Shown piece by piece: positions 1 through 13,328 of a DNA stretch of 64,000 nucleotides. Position 1 is the stretch's first letter. The number at the start of each line of letters is the position of its first letter. Below the pieces are notes generated by a model that was given only the letters and a program-made list of their open reading frames with translations, ran no database searches and was not told where the DNA came from. A program made the translations under genes and the position numbers. Source of the stretch: Stercorarius parasiticus (Eukaryota > Chordata > Aves > Charadriiformes > Stercorariidae); the NCBI GenBank assembly GCA_013396915.1, contig VWZL01000594.1, positions 58,093 through 122,092 on the forward strand, in the 5' to 3' direction.

Positions 1-2737
1 TATTTACTGCTTTTAAAGATCCTTCCTTTCAACTGTTTTCTAATTGCTCACAATACTTTGATACAATTAAATCTTACTACTCTGCTTTTACAGAAGGGGA
101 AAAAAGACAAAGAGATTATGTGAGTCTCTCAAGGCGCTGTCAATGGGAAAGAAGGAATAAGAATAAAAACTAATGAATATCTTGGAAGCTTTTTCTAAGG
201 GAAAACTTTTTTTTTTAACAAACGTATTTGCTTCCATTGCATTTTTCTCAGAAGACTGAAAACAAGAGGTTTCTTACGAAAACATTATATACCTTTGGTT
301 TTCAGCTGAAGTATTTCTTTCTTTAATGAGGCCATACAATTTTCTACTGTGTAATGAATATGGAGATATTGTCTGTTTAGCTACGTTTAGATTTACAGTT
401 CAGTACTTCAGCTTCAGCTTCACATTCACAAAGTTTGAATTAGAGATGCTCCAGTAAAATGCACACACACACGCAATGCCTGAATACCTTCTCTTTCAAA
501 TACTGACTGGTGCTGTATTTTCACCTATTTCCATGCGTGAATGGAAACACTCTGTTTCAAAAACAACTCATGAGCTTGAGAGCTCAGAAAATGTGACAGG
601 TGAATGAAGAAGCCTGCTGAACCCAACAGGAGACTGCCAGGCTTGATGCGCACACTATGGGAATCTCCTGTACGCTCTTGGAAATCTCAGTGCAGAAACT
701 GAACCTATCTGAAATCAAAGAAAGGCAGACATCTTCTCTTAATATAAAACAGAAAGAAAAATAAATACTGTGTGTGTGATTTGGGATCCTAACAGCCCAA
801 TCTGGAGAACTATGGAGAACTAGGCAATCAAATGCCATTTCTTCTTTCGACACCTGAGGTTGAACAGCTTTTCAATGCTTCCACAGTGTATAACACTGTT
901 ATAGTCCCATATCAGACTTGAATCAGAAATCCTTAGTGCAGTTGAGGCAGAGATTATTTCTCACATTTATTTCCACTGAATTTATTAGGATTATTTTGAA
1001 GCAAGGTATTATGCACCATAAATAAAGATATCATAATCTAAAATATTACAAACTTCTTGAAGAATTACTCATTCCAGTCTCTCTTAAGTAGTGTATGTTC
1101 ATAAGCAACAAGAATCAGCAGAGATCCGCAAGATTTGCATGAGCAGTTTAAAGCATCTCAAAAACAGAAGAAACCCAGAAGCAGAACTATTGCATCAAGT
1201 CTAATCTTTGGTCCTAAATGAAGGTGAATTTTCAAAGTCACTTACATGCCTCAAAGCTTATATTTTTCTTTCGTTTCCCCCCTTCATATGTGTTCTGTTG
1301 TCCATGAATTATAACAGAAATACTGCTTCCAGGTTACTTACCTGATTCTGTAAACCCTTTCTAAAGGCTAGATTTTCAAAGGCTGGCGATCAATGCATCC
1401 AAGTCTTGCTGAAATAAATACAAACTACACCAAATGCCATGGCTTCCTTCAAAAATCCTGTCAGAAAACTGAATCAGTGTGTGTCAGATGACACAACTTA
1501 TGAAACTTCATTTTCTCTTGTGCATTAATGATAATGAGTTCCCCTCAAGAGTGGCGTAATAGTAGAGTTCACTATCACTTGGAAAAACAGAAGTTGAGTC
1601 AATTGCTATTTGCAGTAAGAGACCAGGTTAATCATGAGGGGGCGAATAAATAAATAAATAAATAAATATTTGTTTCTTCTAGTAGACTAACTTAGTAGGG
1701 CCCAGGCAGGGCATATTCATTATTCCAAATGCATATAACTTTTCTAGCAGGAAATAAGGACACACTGTGTAACTTAAATGGCAGACAGTGAAATACATCA
1801 ATATTTGCCTCTCAGGTAAGTGGGCTTTCATATCTCTAACATTTACTTTAACAGTATTACTGTTAGTTCTAACTGTAAGTGAAATGTTTCCATCATAAAT
1901 TATGACCTGTGAAAAATGATGCAGCTGCAAGTAAACATCTTTTCTTGCTTTGAAGCTGTTAACATGTGCTATGACAGGAGGATTTATGGTAAGATGACAC
2001 TAAGAACACACCCTTTCTTCTAACTGGAATTTTAATTGTCTTTTGCATCTTTAGAAAGACATTCTACATATTTTCCAATGGTTTAAATTAACTTGAGGAA
2101 CTAAAAAAATAATAAAGATCACTCCATCCATTCATGGACACACATCCCACCTCCACCCCAAACTATACATTTATGACTAAGGAGAGCCACCTTTGTCTTA
2201 AAACACAGTTAGAATTCACAGTGATTTTAGTAGCAGCTGATTTAGGTCAATGTTGAACAAATCTGGACATCTGACCTCAGTATGCGTCATCAGACTCAGT
2301 ACAAGTTGTAACAGAGAAGAAAAAACAAGAAAAATAAATTCTCCTTGATTTTTTTTTTTTTTAAAATCCCACTGCACCTGCCAATGAATCTTCTTATTAA
2401 CTGATATCCACTTCTCCGAATACTGTATCTTGGTCAAAGCTGTCATCAAAACCACATGCAGAAGCTGTTAAGCTTTAAAGTCTGCCCTTCAGTGCAGCTT
2501 AAATTACTTTGTTCATTGTTAAACCAAGGTGTTAAATATCACAAGCGCTTAAATCACTTGAATTAAAATTGGCAACTATCAGAAGACAAAAAAAAAAAGT
2601 CTTCTCTGATTTTAGGTTCTCTTACGTTTATGGACAGATCAACATACCACGTGAGAGTGTTTTCTTCATCATACCTTCTATTGCTGCAGTAGCTGGCCAC
2701 AGAAATAACAGATCTGGGAGAAGTAGTTAGGAAAAGG
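1..2737. other. AT-rich unique non-coding sequence
   Basis: I recognise no gene here. Open frames are all under 90 codons, lack family resemblance and overlap at random. The only low-complexity structure is a short AC run near 462-474 and an AAAT tetranucleotide array, listed separately. The sequence has the look of ordinary bird intergenic or intronic DNA. Confidence 0.6.
1645..1668. repeat. (AATA)n tetranucleotide microsatellite
   Basis: About six perfect tandem copies of a four-base AATA/TAAA unit follow a GGGGGCG stretch. This is a simple repeat and a likely length polymorphism. Confidence 0.9.
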
Positions 2738-2738
2738 T

Positions 2739-2749
2739 ACTTACTAAAA
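2739..2749 (+). repeat. Left 11-bp flanking direct repeat (putative target-site duplication)
   Basis: The sequence ACTTACTAAAA ends exactly one base before the 83-bp duplicated block and occurs again at 2837-2847, four bases after the block ends. A direct repeat hugging an inserted block is the usual mark of repair of a staggered break. The second 83-bp copy at 5667-5749 has no such flanks. Confidence 0.55.
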
Positions 2750-2832
2750 CCCAGCAACTTTTGTCAACAATATTTTTTTCATGTGGAGGAGGAAGAAAAA
2801 CTTAATTTAAATATACCTTGAGGTCTAGAAAA
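2750..2832 (+). repeat. 83-bp perfect duplication, copy 1 (probable acceptor site)
   Basis: This block is identical, base for base as I read it, to 5667-5749, in the same orientation and 2,917 bp apart. The match starts at CCCAGCAACT and ends at TCTAGAAAA. It breaks off sharply on both sides: A versus T on the left, C versus T on the right. This copy is bracketed by 11-bp direct repeats, so it is the likely inserted copy. It has no terminal inverted repeats, no poly-A tail and no open frame of note, so it does not look like a transposon family member. An assembly error is the main alternative. Confidence 0.85.
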
Positions 2833-2836
2833 CTAA

Positions 2837-2847
2837 ACTTACTAAAA
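2837..2847 (+). repeat. Right 11-bp flanking direct repeat (putative target-site duplication)
   Basis: Second copy of ACTTACTAAAA. Between the end of the 83-bp block and this repeat lie only four bases, CTAA, which are not matched at the donor-like locus and could be filler DNA from end joining. Confidence 0.55.
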
Positions 2848-3528
2848 AACTAAATAATGTAACTATGCTACATCGGCTCCAGTGAGAAAAACAGCATTTC
2901 TTAAGTGAATGATACAAAATGGCAAGTTTCAAAATTAGTATCATTTCTGTAACACTGTTCCTATGGACAGCATGGACTACCAAGTCATGGTAACAGCTTC
3001 ATTCCAAACTAAACTCACTACAGCGTCAGATCAAAAGAGCCTCAAATATTTCAAAGTGTGTATTAGCTAATGAACTGGTACTTCTGTGCCCATTGCAATG
3101 CTTTCTTTTTGGCCCTCATACCAGTATTCCACAGGACTTTTTTGTTCTTAAGTAAGTAAAGGCATCAACCGAGTCAGTAAAGCACCTCTTACTGAATCTG
3201 CAGCAAATTTTCAAGCACTCATCAGAATTCTATTAAATCAGGAGCTTGTCTTTAAATTGGTACGGTTCCCCACAGGAAAACAGATACAATAAATTTTAGG
3301 CTTATTCAATGACTTACTGTAACAAGTGAGCAGCTCGTGAGTGGGATGGAGGGTATGAATCTGATAAATTAATGAGAAATCTCTTTCTCACAGAGTACAG
3401 GAGCCAAGTAGGACTCTGCCATTAGATCATTTATCCGGGCACTGCTTTATATTAAACAGCTCCTTCTAGAAGGAAAGATAATAAAGAGTATGTATTGGTG
3501 TGCAAACACTAGTGGTAGGCAGCTTGTT
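2848..3528. other. AT-rich unique non-coding sequence
   Basis: No gene, RNA or repeat is recognised here; open frames are short and unremarkable. Confidence 0.55.
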
Positions 3529-3740
3529 ACGGGCAGAAGCTATCAGGGCACCAACAGACTGGTGTGGAGTGAATCTGTATACCTGACCAGTGTGGAGTGA
3601 AATCCTTCACACCAGCTGATGAAAGATACAAGGACTCGGTCCAACAGGAGCAGATATCAAACCCAAACAGGAGTTCTCCGTCCGAGAGTAGGAACTGGGG
3701 ACCAAATCTTAGTGTCTTTTATTGAGTCTGAACACAATCC
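3529..3740 (-). mobile_element. Possible LTR fragment (R-U5-like), endogenous retroelement
   Basis: Read on the minus strand, a CAATAAAAG polyadenylation-like signal (about 3713-3722) is followed by a stretch that is richer in GC and CpG than its surroundings and ends in GTAACA near 3529. That is the general organisation of the R-U5 part of an LTR ending in CA. An imperfect internal repeat, TGTGGAGTGAA, occurs twice at about 3563-3600 on the plus strand. No TG start, paired LTR, primer-binding site or gag/pol sequence could be identified, so this would be a solo or truncated relic. Chance resemblance is possible, and the boundaries are approximate. Confidence 0.3.
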
Positions 3741-5666
3741 CTGCAACTAACTGACTGCACGAAAGCTACCAAAGGAAATCAAGATACAGCCACCTGAATG
3801 GCTACTTGTCGGTGCCAGAGACTTCCCCTCCTGTAATTAAGAAAATCAACAAATTCTGAAGATCTATGAAAAGGTAATGTAATTTAAATAGTTCAATTTC
3901 TATACAGAAACGGTAAGCCTTAAAAAAGTAGTATGTACGGGCTACTGTCTTCATCATATAGCTGAAAATAGTCTTTCAGATTCTTAAATTAGGAAGAAAA
4001 TAATATGTTCAGGGTTCATTTGGATATGGAAAATTGCTCATTGCTGTCAACAGTGAACATGCCACAGGTCTCCTGGGTACTAGCAAACAGGACATCTCTG
4101 TGTGCTTATGTGAGCAGAGTAGAAGCTGCAACATTGCTCTCGGTACTCTGTGGAAGTGTGCTCACTGTTACAGGGACGCCACTTTGCTATGTTATTAAAA
4201 AATGTGTCTCCTACAGTAGCAGTGTTTCACAATAAGCACAAGTATGGCTATCCACAACCACAGCAAGGGGTAACAGAGCAGAGAGTTAATGCGCATGAGA
4301 AAAGCCAGACTAGTTAAAGCGTGTAAGTGTAATTGCCTTACTGAAAGTTACACTTATAAATGTATACAAAGTTTTAGAGAGGAAAAAAAATTAGATGAGG
4401 GTGAAAACATGAACACAAATGGAATTCATGCGCTCATTGAAGATAATCACTTCTGACTGTCACCACATTCATATGTTTGCCTTTTTTATTGCAGGCACAT
4501 GTTTCCCACTGATCCATACACAGGATGGGCATTAAGGTCAATAAGACAACACAAAACATGAGAAGCGAGGAGATCATTATGATAATGTTGTTCTCCATAA
4601 AGCTAGTCTTATTTGGAGAATAATGATTTTAAACAGCTGTCTGAACAGATATTACACTATGCTTTCACTGGTATCATTAAACAAAAAATGTCTAAAAGGA
4701 TCAATCACACAAAACCAATAGTAACAGCCAGTACAAAAACCTTGCAAATTTCTTTTTATTACTATATTGATTTACTTCCTTTCATTTCCTCTACCTCTGG
4801 AGGAATAAAGAATGACAGTAAATTAACTATTTATAGTTATAAAAATAGTGACTTCCATCTGCTAGAACTTGGAACTGCTGTCCCAACAACTTGCATGCTT
4901 GATGAGATATGAACAGCAAAATATAATTAGGTAGCGTGAGTGATGTATAAAGTCACTTTTCACTGAAATACTCTTTAAAAAAAAAGCGTAGTAATACGCC
5001 AGACCGACGGTATGTGCTCGGTATACCCAGATAATCAGAAGATTTGAAAACTTTTGGAACATTATCTGGAATATTTTTTCCACTTTGGAGACCTCCAGAG
5101 GACTAATATCTCAGCATTACCATCCACAAATAAGTACATTACTAAGACAATCAGCAAGCAAGCTTTAATAATATATAATATTTAGACATACTAAGAGTCT
5201 AGGAAAAAAAACCACAACAAAATACAAAATGAGAGTACAGCTGTTCCCATTTGTAGCCTAAAGTATCTGAGCAAAAATCAAAACTCTTAGAAGTGCTTAT
5301 GTAACACTTCGTATCACCATGTACCTATTTTTTATGTAACCATGATTTTTTTTTCCTAAGTATCAATTCAATTATCGAGTGGAATAGAATAGAGATACTG
5401 CTGTCAAATGAAGGTCTCACTGAAAATAACAACTGGCAAACTGAACCATTCAATTATCTTCAGGAATATTAAATACACTTTATTCCTAAACAAGTATATC
5501 TAAACTTTGTGAACTAACATACTAAATAAATAAGCTTTACACTTTGTCTTCTCTGCTTGAGTCTTTCCATTTAGGAAAACCCTAAAAAATTACACCTCTT
5601 GGGGCATATTGGGAGAAGTTGCACTGCTAGTATTTAAATTTTAACTGTGCTTTAGAAAAGATTTTT
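3741..5666. other. AT-rich unique non-coding sequence
   Basis: No gene, RNA or repeat is recognised here. Open frames such as the one near 4613-4912 are low-complexity or composition-driven and lack any identifiable domain. Confidence 0.55.
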
Positions 5667-5749
5667 CCCAGCAACTTTTGTCAACAATATTTTTTTCATG
5701 TGGAGGAGGAAGAAAAACTTAATTTAAATATACCTTGAGGTCTAGAAAA
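5667..5749 (+). repeat. 83-bp perfect duplication, copy 2 (probable donor site)
   Basis: This copy is identical to 2750-2832. Its flanks (ATTTTT on the left, TAGTTTAGCA on the right) show no direct repeat, so it is the better candidate for the original locus from which copy 1 was templated. It lies in unique AT-rich DNA with no recognised gene. Confidence 0.85.
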
Positions 5750-8700
5750 TAGTTTAGCAGCCCAGACCTTGTAGTAGTATTCAGAAAAAAACCGAACTTC
5801 TCACAAATCTGCAGACATTACGGGCAGCTCGTCTCTAGCCAGAGCTTTATTTAGGAGAATCAAATCCCTTTGGTTTCATCACAGAGGAAAAAAATATGAT
5901 TTTAAGGTATACTTTGAGTTCTTCATTATATTTTCTCTTCAATCAACGTTATAATTTCATTTTCACAAACAGCACTTTTGAAAGGGACATTCTCTTTCTC
6001 CCCTGAACAACTGCTACTGTAAAATATTTGTCTGACAAGTTGGTGACTGAACAAAAAGAGAAATTTTAGTTTAAATGCCAACAGATTTTCATCTTCAGAA
6101 GAGTCCAAATGATTGCTTCATTGAAACAAAATTAATAGCAAGGAAGCCCACAGGAAGTAAGTTTTAAAACAATCTCTTTCAGTATAGGAGTATATTTCTC
6201 TTTTATTCAATCATCGAAGGCAATTACTCCTAATAAACACTCGTTAATTAAGGCAAGGTTAAGTAGCAAGATGACAAATACCTTTTATTATTAACTGAGG
6301 ACAACAAACCTTGCCATTTGCAATTGTTTCAAATGGTTGTGGTTAATCCTATCATCTACCTTTCTACAAGAACTAAACTGGGCTCATAATGGAATCTAGA
6401 TCCCTAAATTCCACTGACTGCAAGGGTATTCAGCTTCCCAAATGCTTCAGGCACCCAAGGAGAAATCTCTGCCTTTTGGTCTAAGACTAAATATGATTAT
6501 CTTGACTAAACTGACGAATGAACCACTTTTCACACTATGCTTACTAAAAAAGTCCTTGCTTTTCCAATGTGGACAACTCCTCTGTACAGACAGATAAAAA
6601 TCCTTTCTTCCCCTGCTGACCCTTCTGCACATAATTAGCGTTTAGTGAGCTAAAGAGTACGTGAATTAACAAGTTGCAAAAACTGTTGACAATTAAAGGT
6701 AAGTTTCTTCATATTTTGTCACAATGGAAAAGTTAGTGTCACATGCAGATGATCTACCTTCCTGCAATCATCATAAGTATACCCATGCAGAAATTAGACC
6801 TCCTAAACATGGGACTCAATGGTTCCATTTCTCACCATAATACATACTTTATTTAGGTACATACACAGTGACATGCTCATGACCTTTAAAGATAGCATCC
6901 ACAGTGCTCTGCAACTTCATTATATTTTTGAACTCTCACCCACACGTTGGTGGACACAGTTGTAACACAACAGGGTTTGCCTGATCAAAAAAATGCAGAC
7001 TCCTTTTAACAATCCATTTTAATTTCGGAGGGATGGGAAGGGCTTATTACACACACACAAGGCTTGCTATAACAATTTGTACAGGTATTTTCTTTCTTTC
7101 AGTTATTTATTTTTGCTTGTATGTATCTTAGGAAAGGCCAAGCATGAAATTGAAGCTGTAAAGCAAGTCAGAATTTATTGATATGACTCTGCTCTGAGAG
7201 CTCAATAGGTGTGCGGCAAAGCAAGAAGGGTAAAGGGGCTGAATTATTCATTGAACCTTTAAGCATCAACAAATAACACTTACCGTGAAGAATGCCTGCT
7301 TTGCAACAGTAGGTGTGAGGTGTTCGCATAAAAGGAAACAGATGTTCCAAAACCCATCTTATAAGACCATCATAGAATTTTTTTCTTATTAGTAATTCAG
7401 AGGGAGAAGAACACTAGCAAGTTATTTACAGGAGGTGCATAGCACAAATGGGTTTTTACTTAGCATAACATCTTGAACACTGCACCTACTGTATCACCTT
7501 AAAGGGAAAAGAAAAACTGATGAAAAATTGATAAAAGGCAAAGCCTTTCTTATCAAGCAATTACAGAGCAGGAATAAAGCAGCTGTTATTAGCATAAACT
7601 TAGTGTAAGAAATGAAAATATGTGAACAAACTATACATATAAAAAGATACATAACAGATAACTTAACTAAGTTTCGTCTTCCATTCCTAATTCCATTTCT
7701 GTGATAACTTTGCCAGACAAACCCTTTCAGTCAGAAATTATCTTTGAGCTAAGAAATAATTATCTACTTATTCTTCATCTATTAAAATTTAAAAGCATAC
7801 ATTTTTTTCTGTATGTCCACCTTTGTAACCAGATCCATTTTATGGTGAGACACACTCAATCAATTGATAAATCTGAGACACCCTGTTGCTAAAATCAAGT
7901 GGCTGCAAAACTCTCTAACAGTGCAAATGGAAAGCTGGTATTACACAAGAAGATGCAATATTGTTTTCAGACTTTATTAACCTTTGTCAAAAGGTATTTA
8001 TGTTACAGTTTGGAAATATGCGTTTTCACTTTGCTATTTTTTGACAAATCCAGGAACAGTACTATTTCTCATCTTCAACTAGCTTTCAGTGTCCATAGTT
8101 CTGGTACTTTGATTTGTTTTGATTTCGCCTGCTGCAGGCCCAATCCTAATACTTTTTCACCAAGCTATTGCTACATCTTCTGAAGGACCACTTGCAGTAT
8201 CATTTGTGAGAAAGAAAAAAATAAATAAAAATGGTACGGTCACTTCTGTTTTCATTTTGTATCTCAGTGAATTAAAATCTTTTGCTCCTCCTCTATTTCC
8301 ACTGTATTTTGCTTCCATCATCCAGACTTTGCAAGTTTCCTGCCTGCTACTAATGAACACAGAAGGAAACAGGCAAAATTGTAGCAACCCAGAATCCTGC
8401 CTTTGACTGTGGTCAAGACCGAATGCCTCGAGGAGGGTATAAAGACCCTGGGCAATCATACAAGCTCAGCTCCCAAAAATGCTCCACCAGCCTCCAGACT
8501 TAAGAGACCATGTAGATTTCTATCTCTGCTTTTCTCTGTGATTCTTCAAGAATGTCACGTGTGAATGAATTAGTAACTGCTCCTCTTCACAAAAGCAGGA
8601 AAGCAAGGCATGGGAATTTCATCCCCTCCGGACTGCATCAAAACGTACCATCAAAAGTAAGACAAAAATGCCTCCCTTGAGTACACCGGCCTTGTTTGCT

Positions 8701-11700
8701 GCTGCTATCAAAAAGGACTGCACCTCCAGCAGGGGCAGCAGGAACAAACGCGTGCCCCAGGCTCAGTGGCTGCAGCTCACCGTCAGAGCACAAAAATGAC
8801 TGCTGGAGGGGGAACGGCAGTCTAGACATGCATTTCTATCCACTGCTCCTGCTGTGGCTTTGCTAACCCTTCCACAGAGGGTGCGTAACAAGTGTTGGCA
8901 ATCTCTTAAAACCACAGCAACCGCAGCCAAAGGTATAATGTTGAAATTTAACATTGCAGTAAGACCACTGAATCACTGAAGCTGGCTTTGGGCTTCAAGC
9001 CCTATTCTGGTACAGGCAGATAGATCCAGCCAGACTGAAATTCAGGGGCAACAGTCATGAAGTGGCATTTCTCATATCTCACAGATTAAACCATGTAGAA
9101 AGGCATTTAAGACACATACTGCTTTCTGTTTTCAACAAAAAAATCATAAAAAACATTTCCAAAACCATCACTGTATTTCAGCATGGCACAGCTTCCCTCA
9201 TGTGACAAAAGAAATTTCCTTCCTGAGTTATAATCCATAAATATCTACTTGCTCTTTGCCTATGCCAGGCCCACATACCACCAAAAGAGCTTACAGTTTA
9301 AAGCTCTCAAAGAGCAAAACAAGGTTGTGATGAATTCTCCTCTCATTTCCTAATGACTTATGTGCACCTCTATATAAAAGAATTTATCTTTCTTGTTTTG
9401 AAGTTTGTACAAAATAAATAGCATTTCCAGAGAATGAAATAATCCAATTGTACTTCTACTTTTAATTAACTGCAGCAATTATTTATTATTTTGCTGTCTC
9501 ACAAAGGATGAGAGCTATGCATAAAATGAAAGCTAGGTAAAATAAAGCCTTAAATATAATTCAGTGTTATTCCTTCAGCACAAATTTTGTAAACTCCTTG
9601 ATACCATTGTGAAAACATACAGCTGACTTTTACAGAAAGAGTCTGTTAATGAAAGTAGTACGTATGCATCTTGAGCAAGACCAGAGTCCTATTGTCAGAG
9701 GACTTGTTTAAGTCATGGCAAAGAGCCATCTTTACCTGAATAACTTTCCGTTTGGTAGCCAAGATGACACAGAGAGACAAAAGTGTAAAGCAAGGTCACA
9801 AAGCAAATCAGGGGCAAAATGGTCATGGACACCAGTGCATCCACTGAAATGCTCTGCCCTCATGCTTCCAGCCCTCACTGATAAGCCCAGGGTTGCTTTT
9901 AAAACGACCAGCTCTTCCTAGACTGAGCTTCCTAGACTTGAGCCTGCTGCTCAAGACGATGTTTCAGAACTGTACTGCCTAAAGAAATTTTATTACAATA
10001 ACTAAGAGATCTGGAGCAGAAACTCCCAGGGAGCCAATTCTACTTTTGCGGAAAGGTGTGAATGACCTACCGCCTAGCCACACAGTGAGGTAGCCACCAT
10101 GTGGACCCTGCTATGCCCCAGGAGCCCTTTCAGAATAAACTGAGCTGGAACTAAACTGTAGGAAAAGGTCATGTGAAATTACTTCATGAAGAAATATCAG
10201 GCTTTCCCTCTTACTTTGCTATAATATCTTTGCACTCTGTGTAACACTTCAAACATAGGTCTGCTCTGCTAGGAAGAAGTCGATCCATGAACAAACTGTA
10301 TGAGATATTATTTTGAGCCAGCAGTTAGACCCACAAGAACACAGCCTCGTTACTTTGCTCTCAAGCACAGGGGTTTTACAATTGCAACTACTCCTATCTC
10401 CAGATTGACATCCTGCTCAATATTTATTAACTTCTGGCTAGTGACTGCTTGTTCCCCTTTTATGTCCTTTATCCCATGTTACTGTTATTCTATATTTTGC
10501 TACGTGAAACTGGAAATCCGTCTATCCAACTTGAAGCCAAGCCTGTCTAAATCACTCCCAAGTTCATTGCTTTCTTTGGCAGTTCCAGCTCAACAGAGGA
10601 TTTCATCACGCTTCAAGTTCTTTCTCTTAAGTCTTTAAAAGACATACCAAACAAAATCTCTCTTAATAGCTTCCTATCCAGAACACAATCAGTTTACCTA
10701 CCTTGCATCAAACTGTGTCCACTCATGTACTTTGTGGCTGCTAGTCTCTGACACGACCCTCAATCTGCCACAATTTCTAACTTCGAACTTTAGTTATTTA
10801 AAGCTGAATCCCAAATAATTACTCAGATAACTTCCCCCACTGTCAATCCAGAGAGAAGAGAAATCTTTTAACGTCTCTCCACAAAGTTTACTGTATAAAA
10901 TCCTCCAAAAATTCGGGGGAAAAAAAAAAGGAAAAGAGGAAAAATTACATGCGGCAAGTTGTTCGCTGCCAGAGACGTCTATCAAAGGGATCACTCTCTA
11001 AGCTCCAGATGGCAGGTCTCCTACAGGAAGCAGCTGGTCCTTTGGCAGCATGTCCTCGAAAAGTGCCAATGGCTAAGTCCGTCTGTGGTAATTCAGGGCC
11101 ACCACAGGAATTTTATGCTGAAATTATTTCAGCTGTACAAGCTAAGCCTTCACTCTTTGGCTGACCAGAGACAGTAGCCAGACCCACTGCTTTATCACAT
11201 ACCACCCACCGTGCCAGAGATGCTCTCTTTTCTGCGAGGGGGCACATGGGTGTACCATGTGCTTTGAACTGCTTTTACCATAACAACAAAAGTTGGTAAA
11301 CTTGATTTATTAGTTAGGCCACTGTCTGCAATTTCTTCAAGCAGTAACACGTATTACTGCATGTGTGAAATAGCTAGCAAACCTATAGTACTAGGGTGTG
11401 TAAGAAAAAGAACAGTACGTCATCTTCCACGCACAGTGGATGATACCCTGAATTCCTTACTCTATTTTATTCAACCCATAAGCAGAAGAATTCTTACATT
11501 TTAAGTTCAATACTACTTGATTTATTACCATTTCTAAACTAAATACATTCCATACCTAATGAGCTAACCCTATGTTGATTTTTTTTTTTCAAATGTCTCT
11601 TCTTTCTGATTAGCATCTTTGGTGTCTATGTTTAGCTTATTTCCTCCTTTCTTTCACCTTCCCAGTCTTCTAGAATCTCCTTAGGTCAGAAGACAGGTAA

Positions 11701-13328
11701 CTTGCTTCCAATCACACTTTTAAAGCCAGACAACATGTAGCTCCTCTCCCTTCTATATGAAACTCTCCTCAATATTTTTGAGATGCTGATCCTGAGCGAT
11801 TCCTCATTACAGTGTTTGTAAGACAACCACCTAACTTCTCCAAACAGCAATTAAACTCAGTGGGTTTTCAGCAGACTTGTTCTGTGCTAGTGTGCAATAC
11901 ACTCACCATTCATAGTGTTGATCTTCCTACACCAGCTATATCAGTCAACAGAGAATGCAATTGCCCCAAAATTAGAGCACCTTCTACCTTATATAAGTAC
12001 AGTAATAGCTTAGGAAACAGCCAATGACACACAATGTCAAGATTTCCAGTCAGACTGCACGCTCTGCACATCAGTGGCACCAGCTGTAGCCCAATTAAAC
12101 TCCACAGTGCACAGGTGTTCCCAGAAATGAGTAACAAAAGCAAACTTCCCTTTAGGGTTCTGAAAAAAATTAGAGTTCTTTAACTTCAGGTCTCCAAACA
12201 TCAAACAGATTGAGGAAACAGGAAAAAGAGAGAAAACGACATAGAGAGAGATAACAATAAACTGAATTATAACTTAATTAAATTTAACATATATTTATAC
12301 TAGAAAATACATATGTTTGTGGTTTACCTGTACAAACCAAGACTCATGAAACATTTTAGGACTTTGACATGAAAGTCCACTTTTGTTTTAGCTCTCTGTT
12401 AAAGGAGTTCTTCTAACCTAGGAAAATAGCATGTATCATTGAAAAGATGAAATGTAGAATTTCTAAATAATATTCTAAATCTTCACATTTTATTGACATT
12501 TAAAAGCTATCTGCAGCAAAGACAATTTGGGGTAAGAGTAACTCAACTAACTGTCTACAATTTTTGTCAATATTTCAGTATGTCTGTGAACAGAGTGGAA
12601 TCAATTCGCATAAAATGTCAAATAGAAAATGTGACCACCTAATTTTAAAAACTTGAAAAAGCTTATAACTGAAATATTCCAAAGAGCTAGTTGAAAGTCG
12701 AAAACATGGAAGATAATTATATGGAAATGTGTTAATGGGAAAAACCCCCACATTAAATTTACCTTAGAATAACCCGTTTGATAAAAGAAATCCACTTCAT
12801 TTTCACACTAAGAAATTAATCAAGCTGAAGATTTGGAGAGTTTCATTCATCAGTAAAGCATTATTTCATTATACCAATAAACTTGCTCTGGCAAAATGAG
12901 CAAATGTGTGTTTATTAATTAAACTACTAGAGAGCCAAGATACTACAGTACAGTTGTCAGTATGTAAGATTCATAGATTAACATTCTCTTATTAAAAATA
13001 AGAGCACTTATACTGAGTAATTGATCTTATTTTCTTAATAGAAGCTCTGAGAGAAGCTGTGGGGCTGTGCAGAGAGCACAAACAATAAAAATTTAATTAC
13101 ACTATGAATGACAGCCTTTTCAATTGGAAGCAATATTTACCGTTATTGATATGACCAGCCAGTATCATAGAATATCACTGGCAGATGGTCAATTGTCTTA
13201 TAAATTATTCTAATATACTAACTGGCAACACAGCAGATTTTCAGCTCATAAAAAGATATTCATTAGCAATACTATTAATACTCACTGAACACAGAATTTG
13301 TTTGTAATTTTATAAGGTAACAACGGTC
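5750..13328. other. AT-rich unique non-coding sequence
   Basis: I see no gene, RNA or dated repeat over about 7.6 kb. Short open frames exist on both strands (for example 7899-8183, 8119-8406, 10300-10638), but they overlap each other in several frames and show no domain, start context or exon boundaries. A short imperfect hairpin lies at 7528-7556. Old, unrecognisable repeats may be hidden here. Confidence 0.5.
7528..7556. other. Short imperfect inverted repeat (hairpin)
   Basis: TTGATAA-AAGGC pairs with GCCTTTCTTATCAA across a 3-base loop, with one bulge. The stem of about 12 bp is too short for a microRNA precursor, and there is no downstream T-run like a pol III terminator. It is probably a chance structure. 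Confidence 0.35.

Noticed and set aside
7366..7374. CATAGAAT motif resembling a CR1 tail octamer
   Set aside because: A single octamer without the adjoining CR1 3' sequence. It occurs by chance.
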